From NCBI GenBank assembly GCA_036365515.1, contig CM070874.1, positions 176,750,297-176,814,296 on the forward strand: a stretch of 64,000 bases of DNA, in the 5' to 3' direction. The position numbers and the translations under genes were made by a program. This stretch comes from Torymus aiolomorphi (taxonomy: Eukaryota; Arthropoda; Insecta; Hymenoptera; Torymidae). The notes beneath the pieces are model-generated. The model did not search any database and had not been told where the DNA came from. It saw nothing but the letters and a program-made list of their open reading frames with translations. Positions 48,906 through 60,378 of the stretch are shown here, in pieces. The number at the start of each line of letters is the position of its first letter. The first letter of the stretch is position 1.

Positions 48906-49239
48906 ACGTGTAATTTATGTATTTCTTAACAGTTCTACATATAAATATTATATACACAAATTATAAACGTTAAGTGGAATTATTTAAAACATTTGTTTAT
49001 ATATATATATAATGTAGTTGTAAGAGGCTTTCATGCGACTCAACCCCTCCTTCCCCCTGCTGACCCTCGTCGCTCATCCTCACAGCCCCTCCTCAAAATA
49101 AGGTTAAAATATAATTAAAAATAGGTATTTTTAATATTACATTTGCATCTCAAAGCCCCCCTACCCACAGCCCCTCCTCCTACCCCCCTCTTAATATTAT
49201 TCAGATTATATATCTGATTAAGGATAAATGGTGGAACAT
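48906..49239. other. C-rich stretches outside the right arm, no gene
   Basis: Two C-rich tracts (about 49040-49095 and 49155-49190) are separated by A+T-rich DNA. Composition resembles the C-rich tract at 7600-7770, but I cannot show homology. Confidence 0.4.
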
Positions 49240-49860
49240 AGGACCAGAAAGGCAGAGATATATAGACAGAGACAGAGTGATAGTGGCAAAGGCTTGGCGA
49301 GATTCGCATAACGGTGCTTTAGAATACTTTGATCTTCATACAATAAAAGAGAAATTCAAATTTATTGTTTTGAATAAATGTCCATGAGGTGAGCCAAAGA
49401 CAAAACGTCCGAGCCAGAGAGGTAGCCAAAAGAAGATCAAGACAAAGGGACATAAATGAAAAGACAGAAAGAGATATGAGGTGAAAGGACAGATAGAGAA
49501 ACCGTGACAGTCAGAGATGTATGGACAGAGAGATAGAATCAGAGACAAAGACGGAGAAATAGAGACAGAGGCAGGGACACTAAAATAAAGAAGGGACAAT
49601 ATATCAATGAAAGGCAGAGGGATAGGGAGAGATAAAGTTAGTTAGACAGATACATAGAGATAAGAACAGAAACAGAGTGATAGAGACAGCGACACACAGA
49701 TAGGGATAGAGACAGACATAAACACAGAAAAAGATACAGAGACGGAGACAGAGAGGAAGAGGTAAGGAGTTAGAGATGCAAAAATAAAGTGACATACACG
49801 AAAAGGTAAAAGCTGGGATAAGATACAAAGAGACAGAGACAAACAGACAGAGTCATATTG
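49240..49860. repeat. Degenerate GACAGAGATAGA-type purine-rich repeat
   Basis: Almost all A and G on the plus strand with recurring GACAGAGA, GATAGAGA and GACAAAGA. The minus-strand ORFs rich in Ser/Leu/Cys/Phe are products of this composition. Confidence 0.8.
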
Positions 49861-50695
49861 GGATCTGATTAGGTGTGTCCAATATATTTAGCAAAGAAAG
49901 GAACTGAATGTTTTTACCAAAATATAACATTATAAATCCAAAGAGTCATGTCAAATATGAAGTTGTGTAGTCCATTGATTCTAAATATTTCCTGCGGTGA
50001 AGTCATCTAGCCTGTGAATCACTTATCGAACAACTGGATTTTGGAATTCTTATACGGAGGCACCAAAATAACTCATTTTAATTCAGATTTTAATTCACGT
50101 TTATATTCATTTTTTAGGGTTCATTCGATGAAGAAAAGCTGAAATAGAGATTGCACCATTATTATGCTTAAAATGTTTAAAACAAAAAAGTTTTTGTCAA
50201 TAAATAGTGCGGAAAAGAGTGTTTCATAATTGGGACCAAACTGATATAATACTGGGACATTCGTATCAGCACTGTACCATAAATACGGACGAGTTCCTGT
50301 TTTCATATTTAATTAATTATAATTTTAGCCTAATTGTACATTTCAAAGATTATAATTGCTTTAGTAGAGATAATATAACAAGCTAATACAAATGAGTTCA
50401 ATCTATTAGCTTTATTTCATTTAAAATTGAATAGAAAACTTCATTGGCCCTCAAGATGTGTTTTATAATAGGGTCTATTACCTTATCAGAAACTTTCAAT
50501 GGACGATAATCAACATTTTTTTTACTAACTGGTGTAAATGTTTTAGCTTAACGTTATACCTTTATTAATCTACAAATTAAGTTTGTACTGACTGCTGTTT
50601 GTAACCGTTAACAGGGTATTGTAACCGCTAAACTCAAACGATGCATCAACGTCAATCTTAGAGTAGTTCTACCTTTTGGTAGCAAACGGTGCCAC
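49861..50695. other. Spacer between purine-rich arrays, no clear gene
   Basis: Mostly unremarkable A+T-rich DNA. On the minus strand, about 50705-50610 reads PKGRTTLRLT, weakly like the protease-region sequence at about 56560 of the BEL/Pao element (AKGRTTLQLT). That may be a small old fragment or chance. Confidence 0.3.
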
Positions 50696-51290
50696 TCAAA
50701 ATATCCGACCCCAATAATTATAGAAGGAAAAAGTGAGATACATGCAGGGAATGAGAGGCAGAGTGACAAAGGGATAGAGACAGGCGGAGAGATAAGAATA
50801 GAGATAGGCTTGTACAGAAACAAAAAGATAGAAGCAGAGATAGAAAGATACAACTAGAGCGATAGAGGCCGAAGACAGAGAAAGGTAGAAATAGAGGCAA
50901 ACAGAAAGAATGAGACAAGTAGTTAGGGACATAGAGACAGAGACAGACACGATCAAAGAAAGTGACAAACATGAGGACGTGAGCAGAAGGACCGAGACAG
51001 AGGCAGATACAAATAGGCATAAACAGAGAGAGGAAGACATAGTAATATAATAGAATATACAAAGAAAGTAATATAATAGAATATACAAAGAAAAGTAATA
51101 TAAAGAAGTACAGAGTCAGAAATATAGAGGAATGAAGACAAATAGAACCAGGGACAGAGAGTTAGAGGCAAAGAAATAGATATATACAAGGATAGAAAGC
51201 GAAAGGCAGAAAGATAGAGACAGAGAACAAGAGACTAGGAGTCATAGACAGTAACACAGACAGAGACAGAAAAACTATTTCTTTATCCAT
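50696..51290. repeat. Second purine-rich GACAGAGA-type array
   Basis: The same degenerate repeat as 49240-49860. It includes two tandem 30-bp units (TAATATAATAGAATATACAA) at about 51042-51098. Confidence 0.8.
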
Positions 51291-51345
51291 TATAAATTAC
51301 TGTATCAAAGTTGTAACGCTCACTTTTGAGCACTCGACTGACTAC

Positions 51346-52562
51346 ATGTTTCTACTATATGGAATTTTTGGTCTGACTCCATCGGATGTGGTGTGGCACC
51401 AGTGCTCATCACCGTCATCGGCAGACGGGACTTGGAGAGGTCACGGAGGGAGGAGATCCAGCATCCTACTCAACAGTGAAATATCGGATCAATCCGCTCA
51501 AATGGCAACTGTGGCCACAAATATGACAACGGTTGCAAATAGTAGCGTAGCATCGGGCATGATATCGACATATCATGCTGAAAACCCACCAAGGGTATAT
51601 GAATCAATTTATACTGGACTCTCCTCCAAGTCCGTCCAGTCACACAACATCTTCATGGGGCCAGACAAAAAATCCCAGATAGTAGAAACTTGCATAGTCA
51701 GTATTCCAACAGTCGGCCGAGTGCACAATGTACCCCTTTTCTAAAAATAACTAAATTCTCGAAACACAAGCCAATCTTCCAAGTGGTTTGGAGTACTACT
51801 CACACTACCTTTCTCAAGACCAAAATCCCCAATTCCACCATGTACCTCCCGGTACCGAAACATTCCCTGTTGTACTACCACGAACTTCACAAATCACTAT
51901 CGCACAGGTACATTTTGAAAGTCACCCTCCAATGACTATCGAAACTTCGGCTGCCCAAAACAGAATCTCTCGTATCGAAATAAGCCAACCTCAAGAGTCG
52001 AATCTTCCTCAACCAGAAAATGCAAGTTCATCGTTTGCAGGGCTAGGCCTCCACCAAGGACTTGATTATGGCAGGGGTTTCTATCCCCCAACCGTTGGGT
52101 ATGAGGGCCGCATCCACCTATGTACCCACCGCAAGGGTGCTATCCGCCGATGGCATATGGTAAAGCCTATGGCTAAATGCTCTACCTCTAGATTATCGTT
52201 ATACTTCACAAAACGACCCGAGGTACGCCTCGTTTTCACATCCGTCGGTAGTAGAAACGTTGAGACGTTCTTCGAATCCTGATACATCATTCCAGAGAGA
52301 AAGTCAAACATGGACTCTATTGCAAAAGTGGCAGGTTAATTTCTCTGGGGAGAAATAAAAAAGATGTCGAGGAATTTATAGAAAGGATTAAAGAATGTCA
52401 ACATTCATTAAGTGTAATAATTCATTAAGTGTAACAGTCATTAAGAGTAGCAGATAGTGAAATTTTGAAATTAATTCCGTCGATATTATCTGGAACAGCA
52501 CGTTTCTGGGCCAGGCCATTGAGGAAAAATTGGAACTCGACCTTTGATTAATTTAAATGTTG
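51346..52562 (+). pseudogene. Gypsy-2 gag remnant, 5' portion
   Basis: Weak Pro/Ser/Gln-rich frames with stops and shifts (51346-51744, 51788-52282) lead into a recognisable capsid region at about 52320-52560 in mixed frames: QKWQVNFSG, then EFIERIKECQ and RKNWNSTFD. These resemble the capsid start of the gag at 22330. It is cut off at 52563 by the Penelope pair. The rest of the same element resumes at 59934, with gag sequence missing at the junction. I could not identify its 5' LTR with confidence. Confidence 0.7.
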
Positions 52563-52625
52563 TGAGGATCCTCGTGAGGGCCAATTCCCAGAAATAAATT
52601 TGAAAACAATCTTGAATACTAGATT

Positions 52626-52661
52626 GCAACGTTTCGTCAGGAAGTTCCCTGACCTCTTCAG
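52626..52661 (-). ncRNA. Hammerhead-ribozyme-like core (inverted copy)
   Basis: On the minus strand CTGAAGA is followed by a 6-bp stem (GTCAGG/CCTGAC) and then GAAAC, the conserved hammerhead core layout reported in Penelope-like terminal repeats. One unpaired G sits at the base of stem II, and stems I and III are not convincingly resolved. Confidence 0.55.
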
Positions 52662-52858
52662 GCTTTATTAAAAATATACAGAGTTAAAACACATACAAAA
52701 ATAAAAATAAAAAACTAGTCAAATAAATTAAACACAATCTATGCAAAAACCTTTACCTATAAATAGCTACGTCGATACTGGTAAGATACCAGTAGAGTCG
52801 AGATGGTATGCAGAACATAATGCACGCTTCGCTGGGGTTTATATATAATCACGCTTGT

Positions 52859-53251
52859 TTACCTTTTTAAATGTAACGTTCTTAACAGCTTTTTGTATAT
52901 ATTATTCAAATTTTGTGTATCTTCTATTCTATTGATAGTGTTATGATTTAAATTAATATGTAACATTTCGGAAATAATTCGTTTCGTGTAATTGTTTTCC
53001 CTATCTAAAATTTGGATGTTTTTCCAGTCAACGATGTGTTTCATAGTTCTTTGGTGTGTTGCTATCACTGATTTGTTATTCTTATCTCTTTCATGTTCTT
53101 TAATCCTATTTTTTAACATTCGCTTAGTTTCGCCAATATAAGTCGATGTACAAGACATACAATTTATCTTATAGACTACGCCACATGTTTCTGATATTTC
53201 TATTTTATCCTTTCCTAATTTAATTATATTGTTCAATTTTTTGTTGATCAA
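52859..53251 (-). pseudogene. Penelope GIY-YIG endonuclease domain (inverted copy)
   Basis: About 130 residues. The motif line GVVYKINC...TYIGET is the GIY-YIG nuclease core, followed by RIKEH and basic C-terminal residues. Penelope elements use this domain to nick target DNA. It is out of frame with, and separated by a stop from, the RT at 53347-54129, so the fused protein cannot be made. Confidence 0.85.
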
Positions 53252-53346
53252 AGGTACTGTGCGGATGTTATATTTTTTTTAAATATACGAACATTTTTTA
53301 TAAAAAGTATTATTATACGGAATGGAAATTGTAGTTAGTGGACGGT

Positions 53347-54129
53347 TCACATTATCTTTTTATCGTGATATTTGAGTTTTCGAAGTCTATTTCGTATGTG
53401 TATGTTTATAAATTCGGAAGGATAATCGTTACATAAGAGAAGTTCTGTAATTTTGTGTATATTCGCGTCATGAAAACAAGTATCGGATAAAAGAATTGCT
53501 CTATCCACCAGGTTCGTAACGATGTTTATTTTTTGTTGTATGGTGTGGTTAGAATTATAATTTAACAGTCTCGATGATGCTGTTGTTTTTTGATACCAGT
53601 TAGTCAAAATTTGATTGTTTTTTCTCGTAAGACTGAGATCTAAAAAATTTATACTATTGTCTATTTCAGATTCGAATGTAAATTTAAGATGAGTATTATA
53701 CTTGTTAAACAATTGTAGAACTGTATCAACTTGATCGCTTTTTATACATAAAATTGTGTCGTCTACATATCTAAAGTAAAAGAGTGGAATACAATCGCGT
53801 GTAATTTTTAATTCGCGCAAGCAGTCTGTTTCTAAATCTTCCATAACCATGTCAGCGAATAATGGTGAGATAGGAGAACCCATAGGTGTGCCAAATATTT
53901 GTTTATAAGTTCTATTGTTGAAATTGAAATATGTGTTGTCAAATAAAGAACAGACTATATTCCGAATCTCATGAAAAGGAATTTTGCATTTATTGTGAAT
54001 ATGTGTGTAACGTCTGTCTATGCTTTCTAATACTAAATCGCACGGTATATTTGTAAACAGAGAGCAAACGTCCAAAGATAGAAGTACATATGTACTGGGT
54101 ATTATAATTTTACTGATTTTATCTTTCAT
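53347..54129 (-). pseudogene. Penelope reverse transcriptase, C-terminal part (inverted copy)
   Basis: About 260 residues beginning inside the RT: LLSLDVCSLFTNIP, GTPMGSPISPLFAD and catalytic YVDDT (D-D pair), then FLDLSLTRKNN. These are diagnostic of Penelope-like RTs, which are close to telomerase. The N-terminal RT region is beyond the truncation, and residues lie in another frame up to 54363. Confidence 0.88.
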
Positions 54130-55639
54130 CTCGAAACTATTATTAATATGAGAAAGTGGTTTCGGAATACAATTTTTTAATTCGTTGTAAATGATCTTAG
54201 ATAAATAATGTGTTGGGCTACCAATAGTTGAAATGATAGGTCTTAGTGGAATACCTTCTTTATGGATTTTTGGAAGACCATATGCTCTAGGTAGTAGAGT
54301 GTTGGTTTGTGTGAGTTGGTTGTTATGATATTTTATTTGTAAGAAATCGTTATTGTTTAAATTACTACAGTAAGTGCTGCGCTGCTCAACTTAATAACTA
54401 CAAGAATAAGCTACATTACCGTTATTTAAAACTCTTACTGAAGGACATTCACATCCACATTTATTTTTTACATAAAGAACTTAACAAGCCTCATTAGTAT
54501 TAATAGAACAGTTAACAAAAGTTCGTTTGAAAAACAGAACTGGGTAAAAAACCTAACCAATACAATATTACCCGAATCTGTTCTTAATATTGTATCACTA
54601 GGTCCAAAATATAACGGAAAATCAGAAATATCAAAAACAGCCTCAAAAACTTAGAGTTGCATAACGATATTAAGAATGAAATCCGAGCGAACTTAACCAC
54701 TGTTATGTTACATAATCAAAAAAAAGTAATACATACAGCACACCAAGAAAAACTTTTCTCTACAGATTTAGCGAGAACGAAAAGTTTTCTAAAACATAAT
54801 TCTAATATATTTTTCACACACGCGGACAAGGGTAATTTAACCGTATGTATGAATGTGTTGGATTACCAGAGTAAAATGATAGACTTATTGAAAGATAATA
54901 ATACATACAAACTAATAAAGAAAAATCCATTGCCAAAGTTACAATCAGATGTTCACAAACGATTAGCGCATTTAAACAATAACGATTTCTTACAAATAAA
55001 ATATCATAACAACCAACTCACACAAACCAACACTCTACTACCTAGAGCATATGGACTTCCAAAAATCCATAAAGAAGGTATGCCACTAAGACCTATCATT
55101 TCAACTATTGGTAGCCCAACACATTATTTATCTAAGATCATTTACAACGAATTAAAAAATTGTATTCCGAAACCACTTTCTCATATTAATAATAGTTTCA
55201 AGATGAAAGATAAAATCAGTAAAATTATAATACCCAGTACATATGTACTTCTATCTTTGGACGTTTGCTCTCTGTTTACAAATATACCGTGCGATTTAGT
55301 ATTAGAAAACATAGACAGACGTTACACACATATTCACAATAAATGCAAAATTTCTTTTCATGAGATTCGGAATATAGTCTGTTTTTTATTTGACAACACA
55401 TATTTCAATTTCAACAATAGAACTTATAAACAAATATTTGGCACACCTATGGGTTCTCCTATCTCACCATTATTCGCTGACATGGTTATGGAAGATTTAG
55501 AAACAGACTGCTTGCGGGAATTAAAAATTACGCACGATTGTATTCCGCTCTTTTACTTTAGATATGTAGACGACACAATTTTATGTATAAAAAGCGATCA
55601 AGTTGATACAGTTCTACAACTGTTTAACAAGTATAATAC

Positions 55640-56141
55640 TGTGCACGAATGAACGTGTACGAGTTATTTATATTGTTAGAGTTTGTCAACGAGAAGAAAT
55701 GAATAAGTGTGACTCTTGGAGTCTCTGCTCCAACCCACTCGAAAGTAAAATTGGAAGCAGAAGGAATAAGAACGCTACGCGCGTTCGAGTAAAATAGGCA
55801 AGCAATACGCAAGGTATATGCAATAGGCAAACTGATAATACGAGAGCCTCGCGTAATATCAGCAAAGCAAAAAAATAGTAATTGGGCAATAAGTAAAGCA
55901 AGGGGTAAATATAAGTAAGGCAAATAATGTGTCTTAGTCGCAACTAAGACACGTGTAGGCAAATGTACGCAACAAGTATAGGCAAAAGTATAGGGGAAAA
56001 GTAACAAGGCATGTGCATAAAGCACCTGAATAGTGGCTGCCGCAGACCTCTATATGTATACTCATTGAAGTATTTTTCATTGAAGGTTGCTCGTCGGTGC
56101 TTGCCATCTGGCGGACACTTCGGGTACTTCAATCCCGAACA
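55640..56141 (-). repeat. 3' LTR of the BEL/Pao element
   Basis: 502 bp, nearly identical to 58297-58798. It is preceded on the minus strand by the purine tract GAAAGCGGGCGG (56144-56155), the likely polypurine primer site. Confidence 0.9.
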
Positions 56142-56211
56142 TACCGCCCGCTTTCGTCCATACAATGGGCGAACAGAATTAGTTTAGCAGACATTTAAAC
56201 CGATCTGAAAA

Positions 56212-56979
56212 CTAAGATTGAAATACTGCAATTGGAGACTTTGAGGTATTAAGTTTGGCAATAGGTCCGCTTATAATCCATCCGAAGATTGTGCGTTGGG
56301 CCATTGGAGTTCTGGAAGGTCCTTTGACCAGTCCGTTGAGCAAGATCTCTGGGAAGATGTCGGCCCCAAGTAAAATGTCAATTTCAGCAGGTGTTTCCCT
56401 GAAATCGTCAGCTAATTGTAATCCTTTCAAATGGGTCCAGGCATTCTTTAGTTCATGGCATCTTTACGTGTATTTAGTAATGAAGGGAAGTACTAGTGCG
56501 TTTAATTGCAAATGTGCTTTAGGGTTAAAGGCGGATGTAAGTTGCAAAGTTGTACGGCCCTTAGCAGGGATGTGAGAATAACCTCCAATACCACTCAACG
56601 GCACTGTCGTGGCAGAGTATGGTTGTTCAAGCTTCTTTAATAACACCTAAGATACAAAAGAACTTTGGGATCCAGGATCTATCATAGCTCGAGCAGTATG
56701 AATTCTGCCATCAGCACCACGTAGTTTCACCAACGCGGTAGCCAGAGGAGTAGGTTCTACGCTGGAGCTTTGAGCTACTAAACTTAGTTGCAGGTCAGTG
56801 TTGGCAGCAAAAGAGGGACCAGTGAAAGCGACGTGATTATGTATTGGTTCAGTGGCAGACACATGAGAACTTGTATTTGTATCTTCGTGAAGAAGCGTAT
56901 GGTGTTGTTTGTTACATATGATACATCTTCTGTCAGATCGGCAATTACTGATTGGCTGAACCCAAGACAATTGAAACAT
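56212..56979 (-). pseudogene. BEL/Pao gag C-terminal zinc region and protease remnant
   Basis: In a frame different from gag it reads the last zinc-knuckle cysteines (CIICNKQHH), a linker, then the retropepsin-like region with MIDPGSQSSFVS. After a stop at 56647 the frame reads AKGRTTLQLT and, after another stop, ILLGADIFPEILL and RTIFGWIISGP, typical of the protease-to-RT linker of BEL/Pao. The sequence then stops near 56212, just before the RT would begin. Confidence 0.8.
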
Positions 56980-58037
56980 AACTTCCTTTTTTCCACGAAG
57001 ATTTTTCGTTCATTTGCGGTTTTGGCTTTGAAGGCATTGCAACGAGTAATGAAATGTGCGTCTGTACAAAAGACACACTTGTCGGTAAACGTAGCATGAG
57101 AGCTAATTGATCTATTTTCTGAAGTTTTAGATTTACTTAACTTAGGTACGGAGGTGGTTTCTAAAAAATCAATAAGTTCGGTGATGAACAGACTAAGTTG
57201 GACAAAAGTAGGGGGATCGGCACTCTTACTGACTTGTTTTTCCCACTCGCATAAGGTTTTGAAATCAAGCTTATGGGCAATGATAGGCACGAGTAGATCA
57301 TCCCATTGATTGGTTGGCCTTTTGAGTTGCTCTAAAGCCGAGATTGCATTTGTCGATGTATTAAGAAGGGATTGTAAATGAGATGGTGACTCGGAGTGTA
57401 CGGCAGGAAGATCGAGTAGGGTCTTGGTATAAATGGCAACGAGTCGACGTTTGTTTGTATAGTGATCTTCCAACTTTTTCCAGGCAATAGGGAAGTTGAG
57501 ATCTGTAATTTGAATTGTTTTGAGCATATCAGCTGCTTCTTCTTGAACATGCGTTTTCAATTGTTGTAATTTCTCGGCATTGGTGAGTCTTTCATCTTGG
57601 ATGATGGTAGCTTTAAAGAGATCTTTAAAATCTAACCAGTCAGTGAATTTGCCGGAAAATATAGGCACTTCGATGTTAGGTAACTTCCTTGTAGAGACTG
57701 GTTGCTGCGCAACAGGCACATTAGCTTGTTGAGGGAATTGTTTAAGCCAATGGGCTATATCGACCACTGCATTTATGTAACTATCTTCAGTCGCTCCATA
57801 GCAGTCAGTAACAAAATAGTCACTTTGGCTAGTACTTTCAAATTTCTGGGATAGGACAATAGTATGATTTTCTTGGAATTCCTTCCAGTTTTTCTCTAAT
57901 ATCTGTAGCTTAGCTTCGAGAAGCTCACGAGTGATATTGTTCTTGCCCACTTTCTTGATATTGGTACTAGAATTGCAGATTCGATTAAATAATTCGAACT
58001 GACGCTCGATAGTTTGCGTAAGTGAAAGTGATGGCAT
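56784..58037 (-). pseudogene. gag: BEL/Pao gag
   Basis: The ATG at 58037 lies about 260 bases after the 5' LTR. The N-terminal 110 residues include a coiled-coil-like segment. The Pao-type capsid domain (DUF1759-like) spans residues about 120-300 with LPNIEVPIFSGKFTDWLDF and WKKLEDHYTNKR. A first zinc knuckle, CVFCTDAHFITRC, follows. The frame is lost by a one-base shift at about 56960-56980 inside the second Cys region, so the last residues in this frame are spurious. Gag would package the RNA of the element. Confidence 0.87.
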
Positions 58038-58276
58038 TTTGAAAAACGTTGGATATTAAAGATTCTTGAGTTTTATGAGTTGATGTGATGACTCCGCCCG
58101 CCGTGCGAGTGCGGAGGCTGAAGATCAGTCACACGAGGTCTCGTTAGGAGGTCGTAAATCTCCAACGAAATCGCCTTACTTGTCAGAGGTCGTAAATCTC
58201 TGGCAATTGAGAACAACTAAATAACAGAATTTTATCCGATCGCTTTTCAAGTATTCCTCTCGGTTGACAACTCAAT

Positions 58277-58292
58277 CCGGCTCGAAGGACCA
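58277..58292 (-). promoter_or_regulatory. Primer-binding site of the BEL/Pao element
   Basis: TGGTCCTTCGAGCCGG begins four bases inside the 5' LTR on the minus strand. A TGG start and a TGGTCC..TCGAGCCGG layout are typical of BEL/Pao tRNA primer sites. Confidence 0.75.
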
Positions 58293-58296
58293 AAAA

Positions 58297-58798
58297 TGTG
58301 CACGAATGAACGTGTACGAGTTATTTATATTGTTAGAGTTTGTCAACGAGAAGAAATGAATAAGTGTGACTCTTGGAGTCTCTGCTCCAACCCACTCGAA
58401 AGTAAAATTGGAAGCAGAAGGAATAAAAACGCTACGCGCGTTCGAGTAAAATAGGCAAGCAATACGCAAGGTATATGCAATAGGCAAACTGATAATACGA
58501 GAGCCTCGCGTAATATCAGCAAAGCAAAAAAATAGTAATTGGGCAATAAGTAAAGCAAGGGGTAAATATAAGTAAGGCAAATAATGTGTCTTAGTCGCAA
58601 CTAAGACACGTGTAGGCAAATGTACGCAACAAGTATAGGCAAAAGTATAGGGGAAAAGTAACAAGGCATGTGCATAAAGCACCTGAATAGTGGCTGCCGC
58701 AGACCTCTATATGTATACTCATTGAAGTATTTTTCATTGAAGGTTGCTCGTCGGTGCTTGCCATCTGGCGGACACTTCGGGTACTTCAATCCCGAACA
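58297..58798 (-). repeat. 5' LTR of the BEL/Pao element
   Basis: 502 bp with TG...CA ends, nearly identical to the 3' LTR at 55640-56141. Confidence 0.92.
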
Positions 58799-59244
58799 AA
58801 TACTCATCTTAAATTTACATTCGAATCTGAAATAGACAATAGTATAAATTTTTTAGATCTCAGTCTTACGAGAAAAAACAATCAAATTTTGACTAACTGG
58901 TATCAAAAAACAACAGCATCATCGAGACTGTTAAATTATAATTCTAACCACACCATACAACAAAAAATAAACATCGTTACGAACCTGGTGGATAGAGCAA
59001 TTCTTTTATCCGATACTTGTTTTCATGACGCGAATATACACAAAATTACAGAACTTCTCTTATGTAACGATTATCCTTCCGAATTTATAAACATACACAT
59101 ACGAAATAGACTTCGAAAACTCAAATATCACGATAAAAAGATAATGTGAACCGTCCACTAACTACAATTTCCATTCCGTATAATAATACTTTTTATAAAA
59201 AATGTTCGTATATTTAAAAAAAATATAACATCCGCACAGTACCT

Positions 59245-59637
59245 TTGATCAACAAAAAATTGAACAATATAATTAAATTAGGAAAGGATAAAATAGAAAT
59301 ATCAGAAACATGTGGCGTAGTCTATAAGATAAATTGTATGTCTTGTACATCGACTTATATTGGCGAAACTAAGCGAATGTTAAAAAATAGGATTAAAGAA
59401 CATGAAAGAGATAAGAATAACAAATCAGTGATAGCAACACACCAAAGAACTATGAAACACATCGTTGACTGGAAAAACATCCAAATTTTAGATAGGGAAA
59501 ACAATTACACGAAACGAATTATTTCTGAAATGTTACATATTAATTTAAATCATAACACTATCAATAGAATAGAAGATACACAAAATTTGAATAATATATA
59601 CAAAAAGCTGTTAAGAACGTTACATTTAAAAAGGTAA
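59245..59637 (+). pseudogene. Penelope GIY-YIG endonuclease domain (longer copy)
   Basis: Same 130 residues as the inverted copy (GVVYKINC, TYIGET). The linker from the RT is broken by the frame change after 59140 and a TAA at about 59214, exactly as in the inverted copy. Confidence 0.85.
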
Positions 59638-59834
59638 ACAAGCGTGATTATATATAAACCCCAGCGAAGCGTGCATTATGTTCTGCATACCATCTCGACT
59701 CTACTGGTATCTTACCAGTATCGACGTAGCTATTTATAGGTAAAGGTTTTTGCATAGATTGTGTTTAATTTATTTGACTAGTTTTTTATTTTTATTTTTG
59801 TATGTGTTTTAACTCTGTATATTTTTAATAAAGC

Positions 59835-59870
59835 CTGAAGAGGTCAGGGAACTTCCTGACGAAACGTTGC
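59835..59870 (+). ncRNA. Hammerhead-ribozyme-like core (longer copy)
   Basis: CTGAAGA, stem GTCAGG/CCTGAC closed by a GAACTT loop, then GAAACGTTGC. Identical to the inverted copy. Self-cleaving motifs of this type are reported in Penelope terminal repeats. Activity is not shown here. Confidence 0.55.
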
Positions 59871-59933
59871 AATCTAGTATTCAAGATTGTTTTCAAATTT
59901 ATTTCTGGGAATTGGCCCTCACGAGGATCCTCA

Positions 59934-60300
59934 GCCCCGAGGAGACAAGGGAGAACTGTAACATCCGCAAGTAGCACAGCACCAAGAGAGAAGCCAGTCC
60001 AGAAAACCAGCAAAGCACAGGAGAATAAAAAAGTGTCAACGAGAGCGCGCCAACCAGCGCCAGCTGACAACAGTTCATCTACCCCTCAAACGCCGGTGAG
60101 AAATAGCACGGCAGCCGACAAATGCTGGGTATGTCAAAATCAAGGACACTGGGCGAGAGGTTGCAAAGCAAGGCGAGGAATCCTACAGATGCGGGCACCC
60201 ACGAGTTGTTGTTGCAACGTGTCCGTACTGCAGCAACGCAACTAAAGAGACAGCAGAAGAAAACAAGGAATAACATTTACCATCGTCGAATAGTAGTGCG
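59934..60300 (+). pseudogene. Gypsy-2 gag C-terminus with CCHC zinc knuckle
   Basis: At 60123-60164 it reads CWVCQNQGHWARGC, a canonical C-x2-C-x4-H-x4-C nucleocapsid knuckle, preceded by Ser/Thr/Pro/Arg-rich sequence. There are stops upstream near 59970 and 60030. Confidence 0.8.
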
Positions 60301-60378
60301 TTAGCCGCAGTAGGATCTCCGATTGAATCGGAGAAAAATTTAGCCAAAACATGTTTCACATCCCAGCCACCGTGCCAA

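Larger units (their letters stand above)
52563..54363 (-). mobile_element. Penelope-like element, 5'-truncated inverted copy
   Basis: Reverse complement of the 3' 1.8 kb of the adjacent plus-strand copy (54960-55639 joined to 58799-59933). It starts within the RT and runs to the shared end GAGGATCCTC. Tail-out inverted pairs of this kind are a known Penelope arrangement. It has the same lesions as its partner. Confidence 0.88.
55640..58798 (-). mobile_element. BEL/Pao LTR retrotransposon, internally deleted
   Basis: It is flanked by AATAC (55635-55639 and 58799-58803). Both LTRs are 502 bp and start TGTTCGGGATTG on the minus strand. The internal part is only 2155 bp and holds gag plus part of the protease; RT, RNase H and integrase are absent. 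I noticed a single LTR difference (near 55776 versus 58433), which suggests recent insertion. It has no coding means to move by itself. Confidence 0.93.
54538..59149 (+). pseudogene. Penelope RT, interrupted
   Basis: An N-terminal piece near 54540-54650 (ILPESVLNIVSLGPKYN) ends in a stop. The main frame runs 54657-55639 with HADKGNLTV, LPRAYGLPKIHK, LRPIIS, LDVCSLFTNIP, GTPMGSPISPLFAD and YVDDT near 55566. The frame is then cut by the BEL element and resumes at 58799-59149. Without the insertion it would still carry the shared frame change at the end of the RT. Both Asp residues of YVDD are kept. Confidence 0.88.
54364..59933 (+). mobile_element. Penelope-like element, longer copy, split by a BEL/Pao insertion
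   Basis: The plus-strand copy has upstream N-terminal sequence not present in the inverted copy. It is interrupted at 55640-58798 by an LTR element with target duplication AATAC. Removing that insertion makes it collinear with the inverted copy. It ends at 59933 next to resumed Gypsy-2 sequence. The pair together with its inverted ends is inserted in Gypsy-2. Confidence 0.88.

Noticed and set aside
49115..51189. Several minus-strand Ser/Leu/Cys-rich, membrane-like ORFs
   Set aside because: They arise from the purine-rich simple repeat; overlapping frames show the same composition and no domain.
51312..51345. TGTAACG as the start of a Gypsy-2 5' LTR
   Set aside because: No LTR end, primer-binding site or second copy could be seen; too short to support.
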